This document shows, in pieces, positions 42,104 through 51,266 of a stretch of 64,000 bases of DNA. Location: positions 648,501-712,500 of the forward strand of contig NZ_JACHIJ010000003.1 in the NCBI RefSeq assembly GCF_014203115.1, read 5' to 3'. The stretch comes from Afipia massiliensis. Lineage in GTDB: Bacteria; Pseudomonadota; Alphaproteobacteria; Rhizobiales; Xanthobacteraceae. Under the pieces are notes generated by a model, which ran no database searches, was not told where the DNA came from, and was given only the letters and a program-made list of their open reading frames with translations. The position numbers and the translations under genes are program-made. Within the stretch, counting starts at the first letter, position 1, and every line of letters starts with the position of its first letter.

Positions 42104-43058
42104 TGACCGCAAGATCATGATGGATCTGGGCGACAGCAAGTCGGAAGTCGCGGCGAGTGCGCGAAATCTGTCGCCAATCGTTCCGCGCGGCTCGATCGCC
42201 GGGCGCGCGCTGATCGCGGTCGTGGCCATCATGACGTATCTCGCCTCGATGACGACCGGTGCGGTGTTGCTGGTGCGGTCGTCGGCGGCCCAATGGCAAT
42301 CCGACGTGTCCAGCGAATTGACGATCCAACTGCGGCCTTCGCCGGGGCGCGACATCGAGCGTGACATTCGCAGTGTCACCGAGGCGACGCGGACGCTGCC
42401 CGGCATTTTGGAAGTGCGCCCCTTCAGCAAGGACGAGTCGGCCAAACTTCTTGAGCCGTGGTTGGGCACCGGATTGTCGCTCAACGACCTGCCCGTTCCA
42501 CGCGTCATTGTCGTGCGCATCGCGCCGGGGGCGACGCCGGATCTCGCGGCCATGCGCCGCAGCGTCGCGCAGGCGGCTCCATCCGCAACCATCGACGATC
42601 ATCGCGCCTGGATCGAGCGGATGCGCTCGATGACCGGGGCCATCGTGCTGGCGGGCACCGGCATCCTTATTTTGGTGATCGTGGCGACGGTGATTTCGGT
42701 GTCGTTTGCCACCAGAGGTGCGATGGCCGCCAACCGGCCAATCGTCGAGGTGCTGCATTTCGTCGGTGCGCAGGATCGCTATATCGCCAACCGCTTCCTC
42801 CGCCATTTTCTGCGGCTGGGCCTGGAGGGCGGCCTGATCGGCGGGCTGGCCGCGATGCTGACCTTCGGCTTTTCGGAATCGATCGCGAGTTGGTTTTCCG
42901 GCACGCCGGTCGGCGATCAGTTCGCAGCGCTACTCGGGACATTCGCGTTGCCCGCTTCGGGCTATCTGGTGCTTGCCGCCCAGACCCTCCTGATTGCTGC
43001 TGTGACCGCATGGGCGTCGCGGCGGACACTTTTTGCAACCCTTGAGGAAATCGATTGA
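42096..43058 (+). CDS. ftsX: Cell division protein FtsX
   Basis: A 320-residue permease-like protein with four transmembrane segments. A first helix at residues about 38-60 (IAVVAIMTYLASMTTGAVLLV) precedes a periplasmic domain (ELTIQLRPSPGRDIERDIRS), then three C-terminal helices (AIVLAGTGILILVIVATVISVSFATRGAM; GLEGGLIGGLAAMLTFGF; GYLVLAAQTLLIAAVTAW). The RPIVEVLHFVGAQDRYIANRFLRHF segment is the family signature. ATG 42096 overlaps the ftsE stop, so the two are coupled. Confidence 0.9.
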   Translation: MIDDRKIMMDLGDSKSEVAASARNLSPIVPRGSIAGRALIAVVAIMTYLASMTTGAVLLVRSSAAQWQSDVSSELTIQLRPSPGRDIERDIRSVTEATRTLPGILEVRPFSKDESAKLLEPWLGTGLSLNDLPVPRVIVVRIAPGATPDLAAMRRSVAQAAPSATIDDHRAWIERMRSMTGAIVLAGTGILILVIVATVISVSFATRGAMAANRPIVEVLHFVGAQDRYIANRFLRHFLRLGLEGGLIGGLAAMLTFGFSESIASWFSGTPVGDQFAALLGTFALPASGYLVLAAQTLLIAAVTAWASRRTLFATLEEID

Positions 43059-43190
43059 GCGCATTTTCGAGCGGGCAGGCATCGGCTAGAATGAAATCGA
43101 CGCGTCAAAACATGGTGTTGGTGACGTTTGAGGCCACAGCCGCGCCGGATTTTGCGATAGACTGATGCAGGAACGGGTGGCACTCCATTG

Positions 43191-43910
43191 ATGCGCCTGA
43201 GCGAGTTGAGATTGTCCGAGACCTCACACAGCCACGATGTCACGCCGACGCGCGGGCGCTTGCGCCACCGTGTGGTGATGCTTGCGGCTGCCGGCATCCT
43301 TCTGTTTATCGGGCTGGGCTTCGTCGATTTCCTGTCGCGGGTGCCGCCGGCCGAGGAAAAGCCGTCGCGCAATGCCGACGGCATCGTGGTTCTCACCGGC
43401 GGATCGTCGCGCGTCTCCGATGCGCTGGAATTGCTGTCGGCCGGCTATGGCCGCCGGCTGCTGATTTCCGGCGTGCATCCGACCAACGGCTACAGCGACA
43501 TTCAGCGCACGCTGCCCGACAGCCAGCGCCTCTTGGCCTGCTGCGTGGATCTGGATCGTTCCGCGGTCAATACCCGGAGCAATGCGACCGAGACGCGGCG
43601 CTGGGCGACGGAGCGCGGCTTTCACTCGCTGATCGTGGTGACGTCGAACTATCACATGCCGCGTGCGATCGTTGAACTGTCCCACTCGATGCCCGATATC
43701 GAACTTGTTCCGTTTGCCGTGGTCGGCGAAAAGTGGCGCGAGGAGCCGTGGTGGACGAGTGGCGCGGCGTTGCGGCTCCTGCTATCGGAATACGCCAAGT
43801 ATCTTTTTGCGCAGACGCGGGTTGCTTTCGGCGGCGTAGGGCAGGGCGGCATGCCGGAAATCGGCACGCCTCCATCGCCCTTAAAACCAGCCACCGCGTC
43901 CGCCAACTAG
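43191..43910 (+). CDS. YdcF-family (DUF218) membrane protein
   Basis: A 239-residue protein with one N-terminal transmembrane helix (VVMLAAAGILLFIGLGFVDFL) and a DUF218 domain: DGIVVLTGGSSRVSDALELLSAGYGRRLLISG, a central ETRRWATERGFHSLIVVTSNYHMPRAIVEL and ELVPFAVV. DUF218 members include ElyC/SanA, involved in peptidoglycan precursor and envelope homeostasis. ATG 43191 is preferred over the adjacent TTG at 43188. A palindromic pair follows the stop by 3 bp. Confidence 0.85.
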   Translation: MRLSELRLSETSHSHDVTPTRGRLRHRVVMLAAAGILLFIGLGFVDFLSRVPPAEEKPSRNADGIVVLTGGSSRVSDALELLSAGYGRRLLISGVHPTNGYSDIQRTLPDSQRLLACCVDLDRSAVNTRSNATETRRWATERGFHSLIVVTSNYHMPRAIVELSHSMPDIELVPFAVVGEKWREEPWWTSGAALRLLLSEYAKYLFAQTRVAFGGVGQGGMPEIGTPPSPLKPATASAN

Positions 43911-43913
43911 TAA

Positions 43914-43988
43914 CTAGTGGTCCGGTTTTGACATTCGCATCCCACCTCAGCGGCACTCTTGCGAATGTCAGAACCAAAGGACCACTAG
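43914..43988. repeat. Palindromic element C (type 1)
   Basis: A 75-bp hairpin. The left arm is CTAGTGGTCCGG followed by TTTTGACATTCGC; the right arm is GCGAATGTCAGAACC followed by AAAGGACCACTAG. CTAG stands at both ends, and TTTGACATTCGC is shared with element A. It begins three bases after the ydcF stop codon. With element D, 13 bp away, it forms a composite unit. Confidence 0.9.
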
Positions 43989-44001
43989 CAATTATTATTT
44001 T

Positions 44002-44075
44002 CTAGTGTCCTTTCGAATCCGACGTTCGCTTGGAGGGGCTGCAACATGAGGCGAACGTCGGATTCGGGACACTAG
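44002..44075. repeat. Palindromic element D (type 2)
   Basis: A 74-bp hairpin. The left arm starts CTAGTGTCC and continues TTTCGAATCCGACGTTCGC; the right arm is GCGAACGTCGGATTCG ending GGACACTAG. It ends 8 bp before the plsC start codon at 44084, so a plsC message from upstream would carry the hairpin in its 5' leader. It matches element B in type and in its place within the pair. Confidence 0.9.
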
Positions 44076-44083
44076 GCGAGTTT

Positions 44084-44863
44084 ATGATGGTTTCGGTATT
44101 TCTGCGGTCGCTGCTCTACAATATCGTCTTCTATCTGAATCTGGCGTTCTGGGTGCTGCTCGGACTTCCGACCTACGCGATGCCGCGCTGGGGCATCGTC
44201 TGGATTGCAACGAACTGGGGGAAGACGAGCATCTGGTGGATGCGGATCATCTGCAATACCAAGGTTGAATACCGCGGCCTCGACAAAATCCCGAAAGGCC
44301 CGCTGATCGCCGCATCGAAGCATCAGTCGACCTGGGAAACCTTCGCCCTGCTGCAATTTTTCGATGAGCCGCTTTACATCCTGAAGCGCGAGTTGCTTTG
44401 GCTGCCGTTGTTCGGCTGGTATCTCAGCAAGGCCGGCATGATCGGCGTCAATCGCAAAGCCGGCGGACGCACATTGATCGACATCACCAAGCGCGCGGCC
44501 CGTGAAATCCAGCGCGGCCGTCAGCTGCTGATTTTTCCCGAGGGGACGCGGCGTGCTGTCGGTGCGCCACCCGACTACAAGAGCGGCGTCAGCCTGATCT
44601 ATGGGGAGGCCGGTGTGCCGTGCATTCCGGTGGCGCTGAATTCAGGATTGTTCTGGCCGCGCCGGACCTTCATGCGTTACCCCGGAACCCTCGTCATCGA
44701 ATTTCTGGATCCGATCCCGCCTGGCCTCAAACGTCAGGATTTCACCGCGCGCATGCAGGCCGCCATCGAGGAAGCGACCGACCGGCTGGTAAAGGCGGGA
44801 CGCGAGGAGCAGGTGCGATTGATCGGCTTTTCCGCGCCGGTGGCCGCGTCCGTCCGGTCCTGA
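44084..44863 (+). CDS. plsC: 1-acyl-sn-glycerol-3-phosphate acyltransferase
   Basis: A 259-residue lysophosphatidate acyltransferase with an N-terminal membrane helix (YNIVFYLNLAFWVLLGLP). The acyltransferase block I is SKHQSTWET (H80 with E85, a HX4E variant of the usual HX4D), and block III is FPEGTR (151-156). It makes phosphatidic acid for phospholipid synthesis. ATG 44084 is preferred because the frame before it runs through palindromic element D. No convincing ribosome site is present. Confidence 0.88.
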   Translation: MMVSVFLRSLLYNIVFYLNLAFWVLLGLPTYAMPRWGIVWIATNWGKTSIWWMRIICNTKVEYRGLDKIPKGPLIAASKHQSTWETFALLQFFDEPLYILKRELLWLPLFGWYLSKAGMIGVNRKAGGRTLIDITKRAAREIQRGRQLLIFPEGTRRAVGAPPDYKSGVSLIYGEAGVPCIPVALNSGLFWPRRTFMRYPGTLVIEFLDPIPPGLKRQDFTARMQAAIEEATDRLVKAGREEQVRLIGFSAPVAASVRS

Positions 44864-44874
44864 GTGGCAACCGA

Positions 44875-45459
44875 TCAGATGTGACGATGCAGGGCGCCTT
44901 CGCCATGCAGCAGCGCTGCGAGACGATGCAGCGGCGCGTCGCGAACACCCTGCGCCTCCAGTGCGGTCACCGTGGCGATGACGTATTCGTCATTCGGTCC
45001 GTACGCGCCGTGCCCCTGGCGCACGAGCCGCAACTGTTCGTCCATCGTCAGCCGGCCTGCGTATTGATCGTGGCTGCGGTCGGCGACATAGGCAAGCGCG
45101 CTGACGCGCTGGCGGGCGTCGCCCTGAAGCCAGACCGAACGCATCACTTCGCGGTAGACCCCCGTCACCTGCTCGCGCTCGCGCAGATAGGCGACGGTTG
45201 CTTTTCTTTCAGTTGCTGCCACCCGGAACGCGACGCCCTGACAGGCGCCGCCGCGATCGAGCCCCAGGACCAGTCCGGGTTTTTCCGGCGTGCCGCGATG
45301 AACCATCGAATAGATGCAGAGCGAGCGATGTTCGCCGATCAGCCGCGCTGGCTTCTGTTCGAGAAACGCGAAGCCCGGCTTCCAGATCAGCGATCCGTAG
45401 CCGAACACCCACAGGTCGCCCTCGGGAAATTCCGATTCTGAAAGGGTTTTTGCGGCCAT
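44875..45459 (-). CDS. ChaC-like gamma-glutamylcyclotransferase
   Basis: A 194-residue protein of the ChaC family, which degrades glutathione to 5-oxoproline and Cys-Gly in characterised members. It has the signature GYGSLIWKPGF near residue 21, a RGTPEKPGLVLGLDRGGACQGVAFRV strand-loop and the catalytic-glutamate segment REREQVTGVYREV. Start at ATG 45459. It is convergent with plsC (11 bp apart). Confidence 0.87.
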   Translation of the reverse strand: MAAKTLSESEFPEGDLWVFGYGSLIWKPGFAFLEQKPARLIGEHRSLCIYSMVHRGTPEKPGLVLGLDRGGACQGVAFRVAATERKATVAYLREREQVTGVYREVMRSVWLQGDARQRVSALAYVADRSHDQYAGRLTMDEQLRLVRQGHGAYGPNDEYVIATVTALEAQGVRDAPLHRLAALLHGEGALHRHI

Positions 45460-45599
45460 GATTACGTTACCTGATAGATGACGCCTATCAGTCTGCTTCC
45501 GTAGGTGCAACCGAAGGACGTCCAACCATCTGGACTCCAAAGGGATTTGCGCGAAAGTGCATCTTTCAATTGCCCGATTCCTCTGATTTAGCTCGCGTT

Positions 45600-46778
45600 A
45601 TGCAGACATCCCCCATCATTCCCCGGCGCCGCCTCTGGCCCGTTTTCGTAATGCCGGTTCTGGTCCTCGCCGCAGCCGCGGCATGGAGCGGGTTCTGGTT
45701 CTATGCCGCCTCCCATGTCGACGAGAAATTCGAGGAATGGCGCACGCGCGAAGCGAAATCCGGCCGCGCCTATGAGTGCGCCAGCCGCTCGGTTACGGGC
45801 TTTCCGTTCCGCATGGAGGTACGTTGCGAAAGTCCGGTGGTAACGCTGACATCGCAGACCGCCGATCAAACGCAGCTCACTGCGCGGTTGAAGGACATTC
45901 TGGTCGTCGCGCAGGTTTACGATCCGACCAAGATCATTGCTGAATTCACCGGACCGGCGACCGTCGCGGGCAGAGGAGAGGCTCCGTCCTTCGTTGCGGG
46001 CTGGACCACGGGCCGCGCCAGCGCTTCCGGTCTGCCCACGCCGCAACGCGTCTCGCTGGTGTTCGACGATCCGGCGCTCGATCGCATGAACGGTTCTGCG
46101 CAGACACCTTTGTTGCGTGCAAAACATCTCGAACTGCATACGCGTCTGCTGGAAGGCTCGCTGTCGAACAATCCGGTGGTGGAAACGGCGTTTCTGGTGA
46201 CGGCGGGAAGCCTGCAGGGGTTGCATCCGATTCTCGTTGAGCCGTTCGACGCGGACATCCGCGCGATGTTGCGCGGCCTGAAGGACTTCGCACCGAAACC
46301 CTGGCCGGAGCGCTTCCGCGAAATTCAGGCCGCCGGTGGCCGCCTCGATTTCACCCAGTCGCGCGTGCAGCAGGGCGAGACCATCGCGGTTGCCGCGGGT
46401 TCGCTCGCCCTGACGCCGACGGGCTATCTCGACGGCGAGCTGACGATGACGGTTGCGGGGATCGAGCGGGTGGTGTCGCAACTCGGCATCGACAAGCTGT
46501 TGATGGACGGCGTGCCGCAATCGACCGTCGATCGCATCGCGCCCGGCGTCAGCGCGCAGGACGTCAACAAGGTGATCGGCGCGCTCGACCGGATGATTCC
46601 GGGATTAGGCAATGTCGCACGCAAGAATGCCAATGCCGGTGTGGTTACAGGCATCAACCTGCTTGGTCAGGCCTCGACGCTGGAAGGCAAGCCGGCGCGG
46701 GCGTTTCCGCTGAAATTCACTGAAGGCGTGATTTCTATCGGTCCCTTGCGGATCGCACAGACCGCACCGCTGTTTTGA
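45600..46778 (+). CDS. DUF2125 family exported/membrane-anchored protein
   Basis: A 392-residue protein with an N-terminal transmembrane anchor (LWPVFVMPVLVLAAAAAW) and a long beta-rich domain: WRTREAKSGRAYECASRSVTGFPFRMEVRC, FTGPATVAGRGEAPSF, RSRVQQGETIAVAAGSLALTPTGYLDGELTMTV. This is the DUF2125 family of alphaproteobacteria, whose function is unknown and which is probably envelope related. ATG 45600 is taken, though TTG 45570 is in frame. It is convergent with tyrC. Confidence 0.78.
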   Translation: MQTSPIIPRRRLWPVFVMPVLVLAAAAAWSGFWFYAASHVDEKFEEWRTREAKSGRAYECASRSVTGFPFRMEVRCESPVVTLTSQTADQTQLTARLKDILVVAQVYDPTKIIAEFTGPATVAGRGEAPSFVAGWTTGRASASGLPTPQRVSLVFDDPALDRMNGSAQTPLLRAKHLELHTRLLEGSLSNNPVVETAFLVTAGSLQGLHPILVEPFDADIRAMLRGLKDFAPKPWPERFREIQAAGGRLDFTQSRVQQGETIAVAAGSLALTPTGYLDGELTMTVAGIERVVSQLGIDKLLMDGVPQSTVDRIAPGVSAQDVNKVIGALDRMIPGLGNVARKNANAGVVTGINLLGQASTLEGKPARAFPLKFTEGVISIGPLRIAQTAPLF

Positions 46779-46781
46779 CGG

Positions 46782-47726
46782 CTACTTCCCGTCGGGTTTC
46801 GGCAAATTCGCGTGCTTGCGGCCGAAGTCGGGATCGGCGGTTTCCTGACCGAGGCTGACGATGCCGCGGCGGATCGCGCGGGTGCGGGTGAAGTGATCGA
46901 ACAGCGCTTCGCCGTCGCCGCGGCGGATCGCGCGGGTGAGCTTCGAGAGGTCTTCCTGAAACGCGCCGAGCATCTCCAGCACGGCATCCTTGTTGGCGAG
47001 AAACACGTCGCGCCACATGGTCGGGTCCGACGCTGCGATGCGGGTGAAATCGCGGAAACCGCCCGCCGAAAACTTCAGCACCTCTGCCTGTGTCACGTCT
47101 TCCAGTTCATCGGCGGTGCCGACGATGGTGTAGGCGATCAGATGCGGCAGATGGCTGGTGACGGCGAGCACGAGGTCATGATGGTCGGCCCCCATGGTTT
47201 CGACATTGGCGCCAAGCGCGCGCCAGAATTCCGCGAGCTTCTCGACGGCAGCCGGATCGGCCTTCGGCGGCGGCGTCAGGATGCACCAGCGGTTGATGAA
47301 CAGTTCGGCGAAGCCTGAATCGGGGCCGGAATGTTCGGTGCCCGCTACAGGATGCGCCGGAATGAAATGGACGGTCTTCGGCAGATGAGCGGCCATGTCC
47401 CGCAGCACCATGCCTTTGACGGAGCCGACATCGGAGACGATTGCGCCTGGTTTGAGATGCGGCGCAATTTCCTCCGCGACCGGCCCGCAGGCGCCGACCG
47501 GGATGGACAGTATGACGAGGTCAGCGTCCTTCACTGCCTCCGCGTTTGTGTCCACCACGCGATCGACGATACCGAGTTCCTGCACGCGCGCGCGGGTCGC
47601 CGGCGAGCGCGCGGTGGCCACGATCTCGCCTGCAAGCCCCTGGGCGCGTGCCGCACGCGCAATCGAGCCGCCGATCAGGCCGAAGCCGATCAGCGCGATT
47701 CGCCCGAATAGTGGTTGCGCGTTCAC
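46782..47726 (-). CDS. tyrC: Prephenate/arogenate dehydrogenase
   Basis: A 314-residue TyrA-type dehydrogenase for tyrosine synthesis. The NAD-binding fold is [18 protein letters not shown], with [13 protein letters not shown] and the active-site segment [35 protein letters not shown] holds the catalytic histidine. It has no fused chorismate mutase or ACT domain. GTG start at 47726 overlaps the hisC stop (GTGA), so it is coupled to hisC. The tyrC name follows the class; prephenate or arogenate use is undecided. Confidence 0.88.
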   Translation of the reverse strand: MNAQPLFGRIALIGFGLIGGSIARAARAQGLAGEIVATARSPATRARVQELGIVDRVVDTNAEAVKDADLVILSIPVGACGPVAEEIAPHLKPGAIVSDVGSVKGMVLRDMAAHLPKTVHFIPAHPVAGTEHSGPDSGFAELFINRWCILTPPPKADPAAVEKLAEFWRALGANVETMGADHHDLVLAVTSHLPHLIAYTIVGTADELEDVTQAEVLKFSAGGFRDFTRIAASDPTMWRDVFLANKDAVLEMLGAFQEDLSKLTRAIRRGDGEALFDHFTRTRAIRRGIVSLGQETADPDFGRKHANLPKPDGK

Positions 47727-48817
47727 TTCTGCCCCATGAATTCGGCGAGTGCGACGACCACAAGCCGGTTGGCTTCCTCGGTGCCCACGGTCATGCGCAG
47801 CGCATGCGGCAGCTTGTAGTTTTTCAGCGCGCGCAGGATCAGGCCGCGCTTGGTCAGGAATGCATCGGCGTCCTCTGCGGTCTTGCCCTTTTCCTGCGGG
47901 AAGTGGATCAGAATGAAGTTCGCAACGCTCGGCGTCACCTCAAGTCCGAGCTTGCCGACCTCTTCGGTGAGCCATGTGCGCCACGTGTCGTTGTGCACGC
48001 GGGATCGGTTCTGGTGTTCGGCGTCTTCCAGCGATGCGATCGCTGCTTCCGACGCTGCCGTCGAGACGTTGAACGGGCCACGAATGCGATTGACGGCATC
48101 GATGATGTTGGCCGGCCCGTACATCCAGCCGACGCGCAGTGACGCGAGCCCGTGAATCTTCGAGAAGGTGCGCGTCATCACCGTGTTGTCGTGGGTGGCG
48201 ACCATTTCGATGCCGGCTTCATAGTCGTTGCGCGAGACATACTCGGAATACGCAGCGTCGATCACCAGCAGTACATGCGATGGCAATCCGGCGCGCAGCC
48301 GCTTGACCTCGTCGAACGGCACATAGGTGCCGGTCGGGTTGTTCGGATTGGCGAGCCAGACCATCTTGGTGCGCGGCGTCACGAGATTCAGGATCGCATC
48401 GACGTCGGCGGTGAAGTTCTTCTCCGGCGCGATCACATTGATGGCGCCGTTCGCCATGGTGGCGATCGGATAGACGAGAAAGCCGTGGGTGGTGTGGATA
48501 GCCTCGTCGCCGGGGCCGAGATAGGTGTTGGCAAGATAATTGAGAAGTTCGTCCGAGCCCGCGCCGCAGATGATGCGGTCAGGATCGAGGCCGAAGGTGC
48601 GTCCGATGGTTTCACGCAGCGCGCGCGAGGTGCCCTCCGGATAGTCTTCCAGATGATCGGCTGCAGCCTTGTAGGCCGCGATGGCCTTCGGCGACGGCCC
48701 GAGCGGGGTCTCGTTCGCGGACAGCTTGAACACGCGGCCGCTCAGCCCGGCGCCGCTTTTGCCCGGCGTGTAGGGTGCAATATCGAGAATGCCCGGCTTC
48801 GGCACTGGACGTGACAT
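47723..48817 (-). CDS. hisC: Histidinol-phosphate aminotransferase
   Basis: A 364-residue PLP aminotransferase of the HisC type. It has [15 protein letters not shown] at the N-terminus, [30 protein letters not shown] and the PLP lysine in [16 protein letters not shown]. In this setting (chorismate mutase upstream, TyrA downstream) it probably also transaminates aromatic precursors, as HisC-type enzymes can. The start at 48817 is chosen over the upstream frame, which runs through the chorismate mutase gene antisense-free but is not protein-like. Confidence 0.9.
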   Translation of the reverse strand: MSRPVPKPGILDIAPYTPGKSGAGLSGRVFKLSANETPLGPSPKAIAAYKAAADHLEDYPEGTSRALRETIGRTFGLDPDRIICGAGSDELLNYLANTYLGPGDEAIHTTHGFLVYPIATMANGAINVIAPEKNFTADVDAILNLVTPRTKMVWLANPNNPTGTYVPFDEVKRLRAGLPSHVLLVIDAAYSEYVSRNDYEAGIEMVATHDNTVMTRTFSKIHGLASLRVGWMYGPANIIDAVNRIRGPFNVSTAASEAAIASLEDAEHQNRSRVHNDTWRTWLTEEVGKLGLEVTPSVANFILIHFPQEKGKTAEDADAFLTKRGLILRALKNYKLPHALRMTVGTEEANRLVVVALAEFMGQK

Positions 48818-48840
48818 CAACTCAACTCCGAAAGAAAAGA

Positions 48841-49680
48841 CTATTTGGACGCAGTGGTCGGCGGCACCGTATAGCGCGTTGCATGGCTTCCGACGAGGGC
48901 CGATGAACGCACGGAAGCCCCTGCGGCGACCAGCGCAGCGGTGATCTTGTCGAGGCCGCCCGGGCCCGGAACCGAGATCAGCAGGGCTGCACCGTCGGAG
49001 GCGGTGTCGGGAACGGCGATAATTTCGGAGAACGGCGACAGCGCGCGCGCCACATCCGCGCTCCAGCCGGAGACGCGAACGCTCCACATCTCGACTTCGG
49101 TGACCATGGCATCGGCGGCGACGCGCGAGACCACGAACACCGGCAACGCGGCGGGATGATCGGCGCGCTCGACGAATGGCAATCGCGCGATGATCTTCGG
49201 GGCGGCTGCAGGCTCCAGCGCGATCCACCACGGCGAGCGGCTGCTGATCGCCGAGATCAGCGCCAGATCGCCCTTGGATTTCGCCACGGCTTCGACCGCG
49301 GCCTCGGCATTGAAGTGCGCGAGAAACGGAACGGTGAACCCGAAATGAAATCGCGCCGAATCCCGCATCGCGGATTCGCCGACGGACAGATCGGCGTGCA
49401 CCGAGAACGGCGACTGCACATAAGTGAACGTCGAGATGATGACGCGCCAGATGCTCTCGACGGTGTCGAGCGGCAGGATGCCGCGATGGCGCTGCGCCAG
49501 GCGGCGCATCATGTCGGCCTCGCGCGCGGGCCGGAAAGCCGAACCGACTTCCTGCGTCTTCTTCACCGAGATGAGGCGGTCGATGATGTCACCGCGCTGC
49601 ATCAGCAGACCATGCACCTGCTCATCGATGGAATCGATTTCGCGGCGCAGGTCCTGCAGTGACGGCGGTTGCTTGGTCAT
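48841..49680 (-). CDS. Chorismate mutase (AroQ) with a C-terminal extension
   Basis: A 279-residue protein. The first ~90 residues are an AroQ-class chorismate mutase: [26 protein letters not shown] with the active-site Arg/Lys pattern, then [22 protein letters not shown] and [15 protein letters not shown]. Residues 95-279 form a second domain resembling a prephenate dehydratase-like fold ([31 protein letters not shown]), but without an obvious TRF motif. It heads the mutase-hisC-tyrC operon for phenylalanine and tyrosine. 23 bp separate it from hisC. Confidence 0.85.
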   Translation of the reverse strand: MTKQPPSLQDLRREIDSIDEQVHGLLMQRGDIIDRLISVKKTQEVGSAFRPAREADMMRRLAQRHRGILPLDTVESIWRVIISTFTYVQSPFSVHADLSVGESAMRDSARFHFGFTVPFLAHFNAEAAVEAVAKSKGDLALISAISSRSPWWIALEPAAAPKIIARLPFVERADHPAALPVFVVSRVAADAMVTEVEMWSVRVSGWSADVARALSPFSEIIAVPDTASDGAALLISVPGPGGLDKITAALVAAGASVRSSALVGSHATRYTVPPTTASK

Positions 49681-49854
49681 CGGTTCAACTTGGGTCCGAA
49701 CGCTGCTGGCGGCGCAAAGGCCGCCTGGAATTGATCGAAAACGGGATAGGTGACGGGCGCATTGATAGGCAGGAGAGCGCCTGAAAGCAAAGAAAACATT
49801 GGCAATTCCAGCCTCAAACCGTGGCAGGGACAGTCCGCGCTTTCGCGGTGCAGC

Positions 49855-49883
49855 TTGACGAAAAGGCCGTTCGTGATTAGTAA
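49855..49883 (+). promoter_or_regulatory. Promoter for the SAM-II riboswitch and metX
   Basis: TTGACG (49855-49860), a 17-bp spacer and TAGTAA (49878-49883), placing the start about 4-5 bp before the first riboswitch helix at 49894. The position relative to the aptamer supports it. Confidence 0.6.
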
Positions 49884-49893
49884 CTTAGCTATT

Positions 49894-49949
49894 CCGTGGT
49901 CATTTGAGCCGGCCGGCTTGCAGCCACGTTAAACAACTCGCTAAACAGG
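49894..49949 (+). promoter_or_regulatory. SAM-II riboswitch aptamer (metA element)
   Basis: Conserved SAM-II pattern. The P1 left arm CCGTGG is followed by TCATTTGAGCC, a short GC loop, then GGCTTGCAGCCACG (P1 right arm) and TTAAACAACTCGCTAAACAGG, the 3' pseudoknot strand. Binding of S-adenosylmethionine turns off methionine synthesis in alphaproteobacteria. The two hairpins at 49948-49999 directly downstream suggest control by transcription attenuation. Confidence 0.9.
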
Positions 49950-49999
49950 CCGGGGACATAAGTGATCCCGGCCGAACCTCGTTTCAGGCCGGGTTTTTT
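49948..49999 (+). terminator. Antiterminator and intrinsic terminator of the metX leader
   Basis: The shared segment CCCGGCC (49967-49973) can pair with upstream GGCCGGG (49948-49954), or with downstream GGCCGGG (49987-49993), which is followed by six Ts (49994-49999). The second pairing is a classic terminator, the first its antiterminator. The upstream arm begins at the end of the aptamer's pseudoknot strand, so SAM binding should favour the terminator. The 54 bp to the metX start contain the ribosome site. Confidence 0.8.
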
Positions 50000-50053
50000 G
50001 TGGCCTGATTTCCGATGTTGGTCTCGCGACCTTCTGAGGAGGCCAGTAGCAAG

Positions 50054-51256
50054 ATGGTTAATGTCAAACCGTTGAAGAGTGGTGATACGGCGTCTACCGA
50101 GCGCGCGCACGAGGCGGATCATCCGTCGTCGCTGGTCGCGCAATTCGGTGCGGACAAGCCGCTGCGGCTGGACTGCGGCATCGATCTCGCGCCGTTCCAG
50201 ATTGCCTATCAGGCCTACGGCCAGCTCAATGCGGATCGCTCCAACGCCATTCTGATCTGCCATGCGCTGACCGGGGATCAGCATGTCGCGAATGTGCATC
50301 CGGTCACCGGCAAGCCCGGTTGGTGGGAAACGCTGGTTGGCCCCGGCAAGCCGATCGACACGGATCGCTACTACGTCGTGTGCGCCAACGTGGTTGGCGG
50401 CTGCATGGGTTCGACCGGTCCGTCATCGACAAATCCTGCGACCGGTAAACTGTGGGGCCTCGATTTCCCTGTCATCACCATTCCCGACATGGTGCGGGCG
50501 CAGGCGATGCTGCTCGATCATCTCGGCATCGAGAAACTGTTCGCTGTCGTCGGTGGATCGATGGGCGGCATGCAGGCGCTGCAATGGACCGCGGCCTATC
50601 CGGAGCGCGTGTTTTCCGCGCTGGCGGTGGCGTGCAGCACGCGGCATTCCGCGCAGAACATCGCGTTCCATGAGCTTGGCCGTCAGGCGGTGATGGCCGA
50701 TCCGGATTGGCGCGGCGGGCGCTATTTCGAGGACGACGCCCATCCGCGCCGCGGGCTCGGTGTCGCCCGCATGGCCGCGCATATCACGTATCTGTCCGAC
50801 GCCGCCTTGCATCGCAAGTTCGGCCGGCGTTTGCAGGATCGTGAGGTTCCGACCTTCTCATTTGACGCCGACTTCGAAGTGGAAAGCTATCTGCGCCATC
50901 AGGGCTCGTCGTTCGTCGAGCGGTTCGACGCCAACAGCTATCTCTACCTGACACGCGCGATGGATTATTTCGACATCGCTGCCGACCATGACGGCGTGCT
51001 GGCGGAAGCCTGGCGCGGTACGCGCACGCGCTTTTGCGTGGTGTCGTTCACCAGCGACTGGCTGTTTCCGACGTCGGAATCGCGCGCGGTCGTGCATGCG
51101 CTCAATGCCGGCAGCGCGCGAGTGTCGTTCGCGGAAATCGAGACCGACCGGGGACACGATGCGTTCCTGCTCGATGTGCCTGAGTTCATTGAAATCTCGC
51201 GCGCATTTCTGGAATCGGCCGCGTCGGCGCACGGCCTGACCTCGGCGAGCCGGTAG
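50054..51256 (+). CDS. metX: Homoserine O-acetyltransferase
   Basis: A 400-residue alpha/beta hydrolase that acylates homoserine to start methionine synthesis. The nucleophile S169 lies in GGSMGGMQ. Other motifs are [21 protein letters not shown], the acid residue in TSDWLFPT and the catalytic histidine in DRGHDAFL. Whether the acyl donor is acetyl- or succinyl-CoA cannot be settled from sequence reading alone. ATG 50054 is preferred to the upstream in-frame start. metW follows 10 bp downstream, and the SAM-II riboswitch precedes it. Confidence 0.92.
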   Translation: MVNVKPLKSGDTASTERAHEADHPSSLVAQFGADKPLRLDCGIDLAPFQIAYQAYGQLNADRSNAILICHALTGDQHVANVHPVTGKPGWWETLVGPGKPIDTDRYYVVCANVVGGCMGSTGPSSTNPATGKLWGLDFPVITIPDMVRAQAMLLDHLGIEKLFAVVGGSMGGMQALQWTAAYPERVFSALAVACSTRHSAQNIAFHELGRQAVMADPDWRGGRYFEDDAHPRRGLGVARMAAHITYLSDAALHRKFGRRLQDREVPTFSFDADFEVESYLRHQGSSFVERFDANSYLYLTRAMDYFDIAADHDGVLAEAWRGTRTRFCVVSFTSDWLFPTSESRAVVHALNAGSARVSFAEIETDRGHDAFLLDVPEFIEISRAFLESAASAHGLTSASR

Positions 51257-51266
51257 GAGCGCGATC

